Source: Micromonospora mirobrigensis
GTDB taxonomy: Bacteria > Actinomycetota > Actinomycetes > Mycobacteriales > Micromonosporaceae
Direction: 5' to 3'
DNA length: 64,000 nucleotides
Assembly (NCBI RefSeq): GCF_900091555.1
Contig: NZ_FMCX01000006.1
Coordinates: 93,116-157,115 of the forward strand
This document shows, in pieces, positions 25,192 to 33,124 of the stretch. A model generated the notes under the pieces. It searched no databases, was not told the origin of the DNA, and worked only from the letters and a program-made list of their open reading frames with translations. Positions within the stretch are counted from its first letter, which is position 1. Every line of letters begins with the position of its first letter. The translations under genes were made by a program, and so were the position numbers.

Positions 25192-25869
25192 TCAGACCCG
25201 CGCGCGGCGGGCCAGGCGCTCCGGGTCGAGGATGATGATGCTCTTGCCGTCCAGGCGCAGCCAGCCGCGCGAGGCGAAGTCGGCCAGCGCCTTGTTGACG
25301 GTCTCCCGGGAGGCGCCGACGAGCTGGGCGATCTCCTCCTGGGTGAGGTCGTGGGTCACCCGCAGCACGCCGCCGTCGCGGGTGCCGAACCGGCCGGCCA
25401 TCTGGAGCAGGTTCTTGGCGACCCGGCCGGGCACGTCGGTGAAGATCAGGTCGGCCAGCGAGTCGTTGGTCCGGCGCAGCCGACGGGCCAGCACCCGCAG
25501 CAGCTGCTCGGCGATCTCGGGCCGGTTGTTCAGCCACGGCCGCAGCGCCTGCTTGCGCAGTCGCACCAGCCGGGTGTCGGTCACCGCGGTGGCCGTGGCC
25601 GTCCGCGGTCCGGGGTCGAAGAGCGACAGCTCGCCGACCATGTCCGACGGCCCCATCACGGCGATCAGGTTCTGCCGGCCGTCCGCCGCCCGGCGACCGA
25701 CCTTGATCTTGCCGGACAGGAGGATGTAGAGACTGTCGCCGGGCTCACCCTCGTTGAAGACGATCTCGCCCTTGCGGACCTCGATCGTCTCCATCTCCTT
25801 GGCGAGCGCCTCGGCAGCCTCCGGGTCGACTCCCTGGAAGATCCCGCTGCGGGCCAGTACCTCGTCCAT
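25192..25869 (-). CDS. crp: Crp/Fnr-family cAMP-responsive transcription factor
   Basis: 225 residues from ATG 25869. The N-terminal cyclic-nucleotide domain contains FNEGEPGDSLYILLSGKIKVGRR and the phosphate-binding cassette GELSLFDPGPRTATATA, with the Glu and Arg that hold cAMP. A long dimer helix leads to the winged helix-turn-helix LTQEEIAQLVGASRETVNKALADF. Size and order match M. tuberculosis Rv3676, which also lies near nth and marP. No iron-sulfur cysteines are present, so it is not an Fnr. It is divergent from the cbiZ-like gene. The 1206-residue adenylyl cyclase at 6681 is a possible source of its ligand. Confidence 0.93.
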   Translation of the reverse strand: MDEVLARSGIFQGVDPEAAEALAKEMETIEVRKGEIVFNEGEPGDSLYILLSGKIKVGRRAADGRQNLIAVMGPSDMVGELSLFDPGPRTATATAVTDTRLVRLRKQALRPWLNNRPEIAEQLLRVLARRLRRTNDSLADLIFTDVPGRVAKNLLQMAGRFGTRDGGVLRVTHDLTQEEIAQLVGASRETVNKALADFASRGWLRLDGKSIIILDPERLARRARV

Positions 25870-25984
25870 CGCGCACCTCCGCCTGCGCGTGCCGTCCGTC
25901 GGCCCGGGTCCGCCGTCCGCTGATCCCTCGCGCGTCGCCAAGTCTAGGCGCACGTGAGTGACAATCAGCGCCGCACCCCTGGAA

Positions 25985-26019
25985 ACTTGATCGTTGGGCG
26001 TAACCTCCGGGACTTGATC
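25985..26019. promoter_or_regulatory. Direct repeat ACTTGATC in the crp/cbiZ divergent region
   Basis: ACTTGATC occurs at 25985-25992 and again at 26012-26019, 27 bases apart, in the 219-base gap between the divergent crp and cbiZ starts. This spacing of two to three helical turns would suit paired regulator sites, but no regulator is known and no clear promoter hexamers were found. Confidence 0.3.
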
Positions 26020-26088
26020 TAGCAGTACCATCCCCCACCCGATCGGGTGGTGTCGGGCGTTTCCGGCCCCCGGCCGTAGGGTCGGTCC

Positions 26089-26751
26089 GTGCTCGACGAC
26101 CCCCAGCTCACCACCCGCGCCGAGGACGGCCGCGACATCCCCCTGCTGGTCTGGCGCGCCAACCGGCCGCTGCTCGCCGTCAGCAGCGGCCCGCTCGGCG
26201 GCGGGATCGGCGTCCGGCGCTGGGTGCTCAACGCGACCGTGCCGATGTCGTACGACCGGGACGACCCGGCCGACCACCTGGCCGGGCTGGCCGACCGGCT
26301 CGGCCTGGTCGGGCCCGGGGTGGGCCTGCTCACCGGGGTCGACGTGGCCGAGGTGGTCACCCGCTCCGACGCCGGGGTCCGGGTCTGGGCGACCGTCGGG
26401 CTGGGCACCCCGATCCCGGCCGCCGCACCCGGGCCGGCGGCGCACGCGCAGCGGGTCGGCACCGTCAACATCATCGGGTACGTCCCAGCGCGGCTCGGCG
26501 ACGCCGCCCTGGTCAACGCGGTGGCCACCGCCACCGAGGCGAAGGCGCAGGCGATCGCCGAGCTGGGCCTGCCCGGTACCGGCACCCCCACCGACGCGGT
26601 CACCCTGCTCTGTCCCGCCGACGGCCCGGCGGAGCCGTACGGCGGCCCCCGCTCGACCTGGGGCGCCCGGCTCGCCCGGGCCGTGCACGCGGCCGTCCGC
26701 GCAGGTGGCGCGGGCACCGTGGTGCCCTGGTCGGACCGGCAGGCCGGCTGA
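26089..26751 (+). CDS. cbiZ: Adenosylcobinamide amidohydrolase (CbiZ family)
   Basis: 220 residues from GTG 26089. CbiZ enzymes cleave the aminopropanol tail from adenosylcobinamide so that salvaged corrinoids can re-enter cobalamin synthesis. Family features visible are LAVSSGPLGGGIGVRRWVLNATVP near the N-terminus, the GLLTGVDV motif, GTVNIIGYVPARLGDAALVNAVATATEAKAQAIAELG, and GTPTDAVTLLCP, the conserved C-terminal active-site region. No cobalamin riboswitch structure is apparent in the short leader, and no other cobalamin gene lies in the window. It stands alone between crp and the CapA-like gene. Confidence 0.85.
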   Translation: MLDDPQLTTRAEDGRDIPLLVWRANRPLLAVSSGPLGGGIGVRRWVLNATVPMSYDRDDPADHLAGLADRLGLVGPGVGLLTGVDVAEVVTRSDAGVRVWATVGLGTPIPAAAPGPAAHAQRVGTVNIIGYVPARLGDAALVNAVATATEAKAQAIAELGLPGTGTPTDAVTLLCPADGPAEPYGGPRSTWGARLARAVHAAVRAGGAGTVVPWSDRQAG

Positions 26752-26808
26752 ACATCCGGCCGTTCGGGCGTCGTCGGGGCTGGCACCTACCCGGTAGGGT
26801 CGCGGACG

Positions 26809-27981
26809 ATGTCCGCTCCCGCCCGCCTCCGCTCCCGCCCGCGCCGACGGCTCACCGCCGCCCTCGGTCTCCTCCTCGTGACGCTGCTCGCCGCCGGCTG
26901 CGGCGACGACGCGCCGGACGCCGTCTGGCAGTCCGGGTCCGGCTCCACCGGATCGGCCGCGCCCGCCAAGCCCGGCAAACCGAGCGCCCGACCTCCCACG
27001 CCGGCCAGCGGCGAGGCGATCTCGCTGGCCGCGACGGGCGACATCATCATGGGCAACGCGCCGTCCCGGCTGCCCGCCAACGGCGGCAAGGGCTTCTTCG
27101 ACCAGGTCGCCGGCGCCCTCAAGGCCGACCTGGTGATGGGCAACCTGGAGGAGCCGCTCACCGAGGACACCGGCGCCGGCAAGTGCGGCGCCAACACCAC
27201 CAGCTGCTTCCAGTTCCGGGCGCCCCCGGAGTACGCCGCGCACCTGCGCGAGGCCGGCTTCGAGCTGCTCAACCAGGCGAACAACCACGGCTACGACTAC
27301 GGCCCTGCGGGCTACGAGAACACCCAGCGGGCGCTGGACGAGCACGGCCTGAAGCACACCGGCGCCCCGGACCAGATCACCGTGGTCGACGTCGAGGGCG
27401 TCAAGGTCGCGGTGGCCGGCTTCTCCTCGTACGTCTGGTCCAACAGCCTGGTCGACATCGACGCCGCCACGAAGGTGATCAAGAAGGCGGCCACCATGGC
27501 CGACCTGGTCGTGGTCCAGGTGCACATGGGCGCCGAGGGGTCGGAGAAGACCCGGGTACGCCCCGGCACCGAGATGTTCCTCGGCGAGAACCGGGGCGAC
27601 CCGATGAAGTTCTCGCACGCGATGATCGACGCCGGTGCCGACCTGGTGGTCGGACACGGGCCGCACGTGCTGCGCGGGATGGAGTTCTACCGGGGTCGGC
27701 TGATCGCGTACAGCCTCGGCAACTTCGCCGGCGGCGCCCGGTCGCTGAACCCGACCGGTCGGCTCGGCTGGGGCGGCGTGCTCAAGGTGTCGCTGCGTCC
27801 CGACGGCAGCTGGGCCGGCGGCTCGTTCACCTCCACCCGGATGAGTTCCGTCGGCCGGCCCGGGATGGACCCGGACGGCCAGGGGCTCGGGCTGATCCGC
27901 GAGGTCAGCGGCAAGGACTTCCCGTCCACCGGCCCCCGGTTCGGCGCGGACGGGAAGATCAGCCCGCCGGCGGCCGGCTGA
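26809..27981 (+). CDS. CapA-family (PGA_cap) lipoprotein
   Basis: 390-residue exported protein. A basic n-region, hydrophobic core and LLAAGC lipobox (C31) anchor it outside the membrane; a Ser/Pro/Lys linker follows. The main domain (about 65-380) is the metallophosphoesterase-like fold of CapA proteins: AATGDIIMG, VMGNLEEPLTED, the LLNQANNHGYDYGPAGY block, VVVQVHMGAEGSE, ADLVVGHGPHVLRGMEF and IAYSLGNFAGG. Such proteins are linked to poly-gamma-glutamate export or cell-wall polymer handling. No capB/capC polymerase is nearby, so a general cell-wall role is more likely. ATG 26809 is the first start after the upstream gene. Confidence 0.85.
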   Translation: MSAPARLRSRPRRRLTAALGLLLVTLLAAGCGDDAPDAVWQSGSGSTGSAAPAKPGKPSARPPTPASGEAISLAATGDIIMGNAPSRLPANGGKGFFDQVAGALKADLVMGNLEEPLTEDTGAGKCGANTTSCFQFRAPPEYAAHLREAGFELLNQANNHGYDYGPAGYENTQRALDEHGLKHTGAPDQITVVDVEGVKVAVAGFSSYVWSNSLVDIDAATKVIKKAATMADLVVVQVHMGAEGSEKTRVRPGTEMFLGENRGDPMKFSHAMIDAGADLVVGHGPHVLRGMEFYRGRLIAYSLGNFAGGARSLNPTGRLGWGGVLKVSLRPDGSWAGGSFTSTRMSSVGRPGMDPDGQGLGLIREVSGKDFPSTGPRFGADGKISPPAAG

Positions 27982-28033
27982 GCCCGGGCGTGGGCCCGTC
28001 CGGTCGTCGGTCCCGCGACGTAGGCTGGCCGGC

Positions 28034-28813
28034 GTGACCACGAGCTCCCCCGAGACGGACCTCGGTCGTACCCGTCGTGCCCGGCGGATCGGTCGGGCGC
28101 TGACCGAGGCGCACCCCGACGCGCACTGTGAACTGGACCACTCCAACGCCCTGGAGCTGGCCGTGGCGACCATCCTCTCCGCCCAGTGCACCGACAAGAA
28201 GGTCAACGAGGTCACCCCGAAGCTCTTCGTCCGCTATCCGAGCGCCGCCGACTACGCGGGCGCGGACCGGACCGAGCTGGAGGAGCTGATCCGGCCGACC
28301 GGCTTCTACCGCAACAAGACCGACTCCCTGATCAAGCTCGGTCAGGCCCTGGTCGAGCGGTACGACGGCCAGGTCCCCGGCAAGCTCGCCGACCTGGTCA
28401 CCCTGCCCGGCATCGGACGCAAGACGGCAAACGTCATCCTCGGCAACGCCTTCGACGTCCCGGGCATCACCGTCGACACCCACTTCCAGCGCCTCGTCCA
28501 GCGCTGGGGGCTGACCACGCAGACCGACCCGGTCAAGATCGAGCACGAGATCGGCGCGCTCTTCCCGAAGCGCGAGTGGACCATGCTCTCGCACCGGATC
28601 ATCTTCCACGGCCGTCGGGTCTGCCACGCCCGCAAGCCCGCCTGCGGGGCGTGCACGCTGGCCAGGCTCTGCCCGTCGTACGGCACCGGGCCGACCGAGG
28701 CGGCCGCCTCGGCGAAGCTGCTCAAGGGCCCCCGGGCGCGGGACCTGGCCGTGGCGGCCGGCGTCGACCCGGCCCTGGTGCCGCAGCAGGCGGTCGTGGC
28801 GGAGGCGCCGTGA
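28034..28813 (+). CDS. nth: Endonuclease III (DNA glycosylase/AP lyase)
   Basis: 259-residue base-excision repair enzyme that removes oxidised pyrimidines. The helix-hairpin-helix LPGIGRKTANVILG holds the catalytic lysine K130, and D148 follows in GITVDTHFQRL. Four cysteines for the [4Fe-4S] cluster are present near the C-terminus (CHARKPACGACTLARLC). The N-terminus is about 20 residues longer than E. coli Nth. GTG 28034 is used because upstream sequence loses coding character. It overlaps the thioredoxin-like gene by GTGA, so the two are translationally coupled, as in the mycobacterial Rv3674c-Rv3671c order. Confidence 0.95.
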   Translation: MTTSSPETDLGRTRRARRIGRALTEAHPDAHCELDHSNALELAVATILSAQCTDKKVNEVTPKLFVRYPSAADYAGADRTELEELIRPTGFYRNKTDSLIKLGQALVERYDGQVPGKLADLVTLPGIGRKTANVILGNAFDVPGITVDTHFQRLVQRWGLTTQTDPVKIEHEIGALFPKREWTMLSHRIIFHGRRVCHARKPACGACTLARLCPSYGTGPTEAAASAKLLKGPRARDLAVAAGVDPALVPQQAVVAEAP

Positions 28814-29547
28814 AGCGCCTGCTCGCCGCCCTGGCGATCCCGCTGCTGCTGGTCGCCGGCTGCACCGCCACCGAGAAGGAGCCGACCGAAACTCGGACCG
28901 CACGGGCGGAGCGGCCCTCGCCGTTCGCCGACTGCGCCGCACTGACCAGTCCGTTGCCGGGGCCCCCGCCCCCCGGCGCGACCGCCGATCCGTCCGCCCC
29001 GGCGCGGCGGCCGGCCGGTCCGGCACCCACCCGGCAGCCGGCCGAGCCCACTGCCACCGCGCCGGCCGAACCCACCGCCGGCCAGCGGCCGGCCGGGCGG
29101 GCGAGTGGGCCCGCGCCGGTCGGTGAACCGCTGCCCGACCTGAACTTCCCCTGCTTCACCGGCGGCACGCCGATCAGCCTGCGGAAGGTCACCGGCCCCG
29201 CCGTGATCAACGTCTGGGCGTCCTGGTGCCCGCCGTGCCGCAAGGAGCTGCCGGCCTTCCAGCGGCTCAGCGAGCGCACCGAGGGCCGGCTGCGGGTGGT
29301 CGGCGTCAACAGCCGGGACAGCCGCGGCGGCGCGCAGTCCATCGGCGAGGACTTCGGCGTACGGTTCCCGATGCTCGCCGACTCCGGCGACGCCCTCCAG
29401 CGGGAGTTGGGGCGCAACGCCATCCCGTTGACCGTGCTCGTCGGCGCCGACGGCCGGATCCGGCACGTCGACGCCTCCGGGGCGCTCGACGACGCCCGCC
29501 TGGCCGAGTTGGTGCGTACGCACCTCGGGATCGCGGTGGACGCGTGA
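28810..29547 (+). CDS. TlpA-like thioredoxin-fold lipoprotein, Rv3673c-like
   Basis: 245 residues from GTG 28810. A lipoprotein signal ends at LLVAGC (C18). A long disordered, proline-rich region (about 35-105) separates the anchor from the thioredoxin domain. The active site WCPPCRK has C140 and C143, and the cis-proline loop is NAIPLTVLV. The fold is that of TlpA/ResA proteins, which reduce or exchange disulfides outside the membrane. Coupled to nth upstream and to the NUDIX gene downstream by GTGA overlaps. It may serve MarP or other disulfide-bearing envelope proteins; that partner is a guess from position. Confidence 0.9.
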   Translation: MKRLLAALAIPLLLVAGCTATEKEPTETRTARAERPSPFADCAALTSPLPGPPPPGATADPSAPARRPAGPAPTRQPAEPTATAPAEPTAGQRPAGRASGPAPVGEPLPDLNFPCFTGGTPISLRKVTGPAVINVWASWCPPCRKELPAFQRLSERTEGRLRVVGVNSRDSRGGAQSIGEDFGVRFPMLADSGDALQRELGRNAIPLTVLVGADGRIRHVDASGALDDARLAELVRTHLGIAVDA

Positions 29548-30242
29548 GCCGTACCCTGCCCGCCTGGATCGAGCCGCTGCTGGGCCGGCTCGGCACCGCG
29601 CGCGTCGAGGACTTCACCCGGCTCGTCACCCCCGAACAGGGCGGCCGGGAGAGCGCCGTGCTGGTGCTGCTCGGCGAGGAGCCGGGGGTCGGCCCGGACC
29701 TGCTGGTCCTCCAGCGCGCCGCCACCCTGCGCAACCACGCCGGCCAGCCCGCCTTCCCCGGCGGCGCGGCCGACCCGGAGGACGCCGACGCCCCGGCCAC
29801 CGCGCTGCGCGAGGCGAACGAGGAGGTCGGCCTCGACCCCTCCACCGTCACCGTCCTGGCCGAGCTGCCGAAACTCTGGATCCCGGTCAGCGACTTCGTG
29901 GTGACCCCGGTGCTGGCCTGGTGGCACGCCCCGCACCCGGTGCACCCCCGGGAGCCGGCCGAGGTCGCGCACGTCGCCCGGCTGCCCATCGCCGAGCTGG
30001 TGGACCCGGAGAACCGGATGCGGGTCCGCCACCCCAGCGGCTGGATCGGCCCGGCCTTCTCGGCCCGCGGCATGCTGGTCTGGGGCTTCACCGCCGGGGT
30101 CATCTCCACCCTGCTGGAGATGGGTGGCTGGGCCCGTCCCTGGCCGCGCGGACGGGTGGTCGACCTGCCACCGGAGGGTTCCGCCCCGGCCCCCTCCGCC
30201 GGCACCGACGACGTCGACGAGATGGCCGGCCCGCTGACCTGA
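29544..30242 (+). CDS. NUDIX hydrolase, CoA-pyrophosphatase type (Rv3672c-like)
   Basis: 232 residues from GTG 29544, overlapping the previous stop by GTGA. The NUDIX box runs from GGAADPEDADAPATALREA to NEEVGLDP and fits GX5EX7REUXEEXGU apart from a three-residue insert in the loop. The segment LRNHAGQPAFPGG just before it is the extra signature of the CoA-cleaving subfamily (LLTXRSXXXRXHXGXVXFPGG). The product would be 3',5'-ADP and phosphopantetheine. The C-terminal tail is disordered. Cytosolic. Confidence 0.9.
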   Translation: MSRTLPAWIEPLLGRLGTARVEDFTRLVTPEQGGRESAVLVLLGEEPGVGPDLLVLQRAATLRNHAGQPAFPGGAADPEDADAPATALREANEEVGLDPSTVTVLAELPKLWIPVSDFVVTPVLAWWHAPHPVHPREPAEVAHVARLPIAELVDPENRMRVRHPSGWIGPAFSARGMLVWGFTAGVISTLLEMGGWARPWPRGRVVDLPPEGSAPAPSAGTDDVDEMAGPLT

Positions 30243-30300
30243 CGGTCACGTTCCGCAAGCGGCGGGGACCGCCCGGGCGCGCTGCCCGTACCCTTGACCC

Positions 30301-31479
30301 GTGTCCGCCGTGGATCTCGTTCTGCTCCTGCTCATGCTCGTGTTCGCGATCAGCGGATACCGTCAGGGCTTCGTCATCGGGGCGCTGTCGTTCTCGGGGT
30401 TCTTCCTGGGTGCGCTGCTCGGCCTCCAGGTGGGGCCGCTGCTCGCCCGCCAGTTCGCCGACAGCGGCACCCGGGTGCTGGTCTCCCTGGTCGCGGTCTT
30501 CGGGCTGGCGGTGCTGGGTCAGGCGTTGGCCGGGTGGCTCGGCTCCAACCTGCGCGCCGCGATCACCGGGCAGGCCGGGCGGCGGATCGACGACATCGGC
30601 GGCGCGTTCGTCTCGCTCTTCGCCGTCATGCTGGTGGCCTGGCTGGTCGCCGTGCCGCTGGGCTCCTCCTCGGTGCCCTGGCTGGCCGCCTCGGTCAAGA
30701 ACAGCGCCCTGCTCAACGTGGTCGACCGGATCCTGCCCGACCAGGTCCAGGAGCTTTCCACCGCGCTGCGGGACACCGTCGACACCAACGGCTTCCCGGA
30801 GGTCTTCAACGGCCTGGGGCGTACCCAGGCGCGACAGGTCTCCCCGCCGGACCCGGCGCTCGTCGGCTCCCGGGTGGTGGCGAACAGCCAGCGCGCGGTG
30901 GTGAAGGTGCTCGGCTCCGCGCCGAGCTGCTCGCGCCGGATCGAGGGTTCCGGCTTCGTCTACGCCGACGACCGGGTGATGACCAACGCGCACGTGGTCG
31001 CCGGCACCCGCTCGGTCTCGGTGGAGCTGCGCGGCCAGCGGTACGACGGCGAGGTGGTCGTCTACGACCCCGACCGGGACCTGGCCGTGCTGCACGTGCC
31101 GGGGCTGCCCGGCCCGTCCCTGCGGTTCGCCGCCGGCCAGGCCGGCACCGGGGCGGACGCCATCGTGCTGGGCTTCCCCCTCGACGGCCCGTACGACGCC
31201 CGGCCGGCCCGGGTCCGGGACGTGGACCGGATCACCGGCCCGGACATCTACTCCTCCGGTGACGTCACCCGGGAGATCTACACGATCCGGGCGCTGGTCC
31301 GCAGCGGCAACTCCGGCGGACCGCTGGTCTCCTCCAACGGGCTGGTGCTCGGGGTGATCTTCGCGGCGGCGGCCGACGACCCGAACACCGGCTTCGCCGT
31401 CACCGCCGCCGAGGCCCGGCCGGTCGCGCAGGCCGGCGCGGAGCGTACCCGCGGGGTGGCCACCGGCGAGTGCACCTGA
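30301..31479 (+). CDS. marP: MarP-type membrane serine protease (colicin V production domain plus trypsin-like domain)
   Basis: 392 residues from GTG 30301. Four membrane helices in the first 130 residues form the CvpA-like part. A linker leads to a chymotrypsin-fold protease on the outside with the triad H231 (TNAHVVAG), D260 (DRDLAVLHV) and S338 (SGNSGGPL). A cysteine near the start of the protease domain (APSCSRR) and one at the C-terminus (GECT) may form the disulfide reported for the mycobacterial enzyme. MarP maintains internal pH and wall integrity under acid stress in M. tuberculosis (Rv3671c). It closes the nth-tlpA-nudix series after a 58-base gap. Confidence 0.93.
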   Translation: MSAVDLVLLLLMLVFAISGYRQGFVIGALSFSGFFLGALLGLQVGPLLARQFADSGTRVLVSLVAVFGLAVLGQALAGWLGSNLRAAITGQAGRRIDDIGGAFVSLFAVMLVAWLVAVPLGSSSVPWLAASVKNSALLNVVDRILPDQVQELSTALRDTVDTNGFPEVFNGLGRTQARQVSPPDPALVGSRVVANSQRAVVKVLGSAPSCSRRIEGSGFVYADDRVMTNAHVVAGTRSVSVELRGQRYDGEVVVYDPDRDLAVLHVPGLPGPSLRFAAGQAGTGADAIVLGFPLDGPYDARPARVRDVDRITGPDIYSSGDVTREIYTIRALVRSGNSGGPLVSSNGLVLGVIFAAAADDPNTGFAVTAAEARPVAQAGAERTRGVATGECT

Positions 31480-31488
31480 GGCGCGGGT

Positions 31489-32217
31489 TCAGCCGGCCGC
31501 CGGGGTGGGGGCCTCGACCACGTCGCCGCCGGGGCGGCCGATCGACGGGAGCTTCGCCCGACCCCACCGCAGGCTGCGGTCCAGCACCACCCGCGCCATG
31601 ATCGCCACGCAGGTGCCGCCGTTGACGAACGAGGCGACCACGTCGCTGGGGTGGTGCATGCCCCGGTACATCCGGGTGACCGCCACCCCGATCGGCACCA
31701 GGATCAGCAGCGACCACCAGGCCACCTTGGCCGGGGTGCTCTTCGCCCGCAGGGCCAGCAGCACCGCGATGCCCACGTAGAGCGCCGTCGCCGCCGAGGT
31801 GTGCCCGGACGGGAAGCTGGAGGTCGGCGGGGAGACGTCCATGTGCTCGACCGCCGGCCGGTTCCGGTCGATGACGATCGTGGTCAGCAGGAAGACCAGC
31901 GCCTGGGCGCTGACCGCGGCGCAGAGGAAGAGCGGCTCCCGCCAGCGGTGCAGCACCAGCCGCAGCACCAGCGCCACCAGTACGGTCACCACGACGATCA
32001 GCTGGGTGCTGGCCAGCGTGCTGAAGACCAGCGACACGTCGTTCCAGCCGCCGGTACGGTCGGCGGCCAGCTCCCGGTTCACCGTGTCCTCCACGGTGAA
32101 CGGCCAACTCCTGGCGAGGACCCTGGTCACCAGCAGACCCAGGCCCACCATGACGGACAGCAGCAGGGCCACCGGCAGCAGTACGCGGCGGGCGACCTGG
32201 ATCGCGACATCGGACAT
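31489..32217 (-). CDS. PAP2-family membrane phosphatase
   Basis: 242 residues with an N-terminal signal anchor and about five further membrane helices. The three PAP2 signature parts are visible: a KxxxxxxRP-like VIDRNRPAV, the central FPSGHTSAAT with the catalytic His, and RMYRGMHHPSDV. It should dephosphorylate a lipid phosphate or undecaprenyl-type pyrophosphate on the outer leaflet. It is the second gene of a tandem pair, 30 bases after a related PAP2 gene, and it converges on marP with 9 bases between the stop codons. Substrate unresolved. Confidence 0.88.
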   Translation of the reverse strand: MSDVAIQVARRVLLPVALLLSVMVGLGLLVTRVLARSWPFTVEDTVNRELAADRTGGWNDVSLVFSTLASTQLIVVVTVLVALVLRLVLHRWREPLFLCAAVSAQALVFLLTTIVIDRNRPAVEHMDVSPPTSSFPSGHTSAATALYVGIAVLLALRAKSTPAKVAWWSLLILVPIGVAVTRMYRGMHHPSDVVASFVNGGTCVAIMARVVLDRSLRWGRAKLPSIGRPGGDVVEAPTPAAG

Positions 32218-32247
32218 GAGCCGCCCTTTACCCCGTGGGGTGTGGAA

Positions 32248-33054
32248 CTACGCCACGTCCCGCTCGCCCGTACGGGTGGGCTCCTCCGCCAGCTCCGGCA
32301 CCACGCCCTCCCGGGTCGGGTGCACCGGCCGTCGGGCGACCTGCTGCCGCCAGGTGGTGAACGCCGCGGCTGTCGCCGCCACCACCGCCGACCCGAGCAG
32401 CCAGCCGCCCACCACGTCGCTGGTCCAGTGCACGCCGAGCGCCACCCGGCTGACCCCGGTCACCACCGCGATCAGCAGCGCCACGGTCCACAGCACCACC
32501 CGCAGCACCGGCCGGTGCCGGGCGTACGGCAGGAAGACCAGCAGCAGCACCCCGGCGGCCAGGGCGGCGTTCAGGGCGTGCCCCGAGGGGAACGAGTAGC
32601 CGGTGGCCCGGGCCACCGGGTCGAGCAGCTCCGGGCGGTGCCGGCCGACCAGCAGCTTCAGCAGCCCGCCGAGCAGCCCGCCCACGGTCATCGTGGTCAC
32701 CACCCAGAGCGCCAGCCTGCGGGCGTGCCGCCACAGCAGCCAGAGCACCACGACCAACGCCGCGAAGCGCAGCGGCATCGGCGCGAAGACGTCCGTCCAC
32801 CAGCTCATCGCCCGCACCCAGCCCGGATGGTCCAGGGCGTAGCCGTGCAGCGCGTCGGTGACCGACTGGTCCAGGTCGTGCAGCGGCGGCCAGGCGGCGA
32901 GGATCAGCAGGAGCAGCAGGGCGAACGGCACCAGCACCAGGAAGGCGGCCGCCGCCGCCAGGGTGAGCCGCAGGCCGAGCGAGTGCTGCTGATCCAGCCG
33001 GCGCCGCCGCCAGGACGGTGCGGGAGCGGGACTACGGAAACCGGACGCGCGCAT
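32248..33054 (-). CDS. PAP2-family membrane phosphatase
   Basis: 268 residues from ATG 33054 with a short cytoplasmic head rich in Arg and five or six membrane helices. Signature parts are KLLVGRHRPEL, FPSGHALNAAL with the catalytic His, and RVALGVHWTSDV. The plan is like that of the next gene but the sequences are clearly diverged, so the two are old duplicates or separate recruits. Both point away from the ESX genes. Possible roles are undecaprenyl-pyrophosphate recycling or phosphatidic acid turnover; the sequence cannot decide. Confidence 0.88.
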   Translation of the reverse strand: MRASGFRSPAPAPSWRRRRLDQQHSLGLRLTLAAAAAFLVLVPFALLLLLILAAWPPLHDLDQSVTDALHGYALDHPGWVRAMSWWTDVFAPMPLRFAALVVVLWLLWRHARRLALWVVTTMTVGGLLGGLLKLLVGRHRPELLDPVARATGYSFPSGHALNAALAAGVLLLVFLPYARHRPVLRVVLWTVALLIAVVTGVSRVALGVHWTSDVVGGWLLGSAVVAATAAAFTTWRQQVARRPVHPTREGVVPELAEEPTRTGERDVA

Positions 33055-33124
33055 GTCGCAGTCCTACCCAGTCATGGCCCGGCTCAGCCCACCCGGACCG
33101 GGTCGGTTGGCGCCGGCACGCCGG

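Noticed and set aside
26020..26088. Possible cobalamin riboswitch before cbiZ
   Set aside because: The leader is too short, and no B12-box-like sequence or supporting helices were visible.
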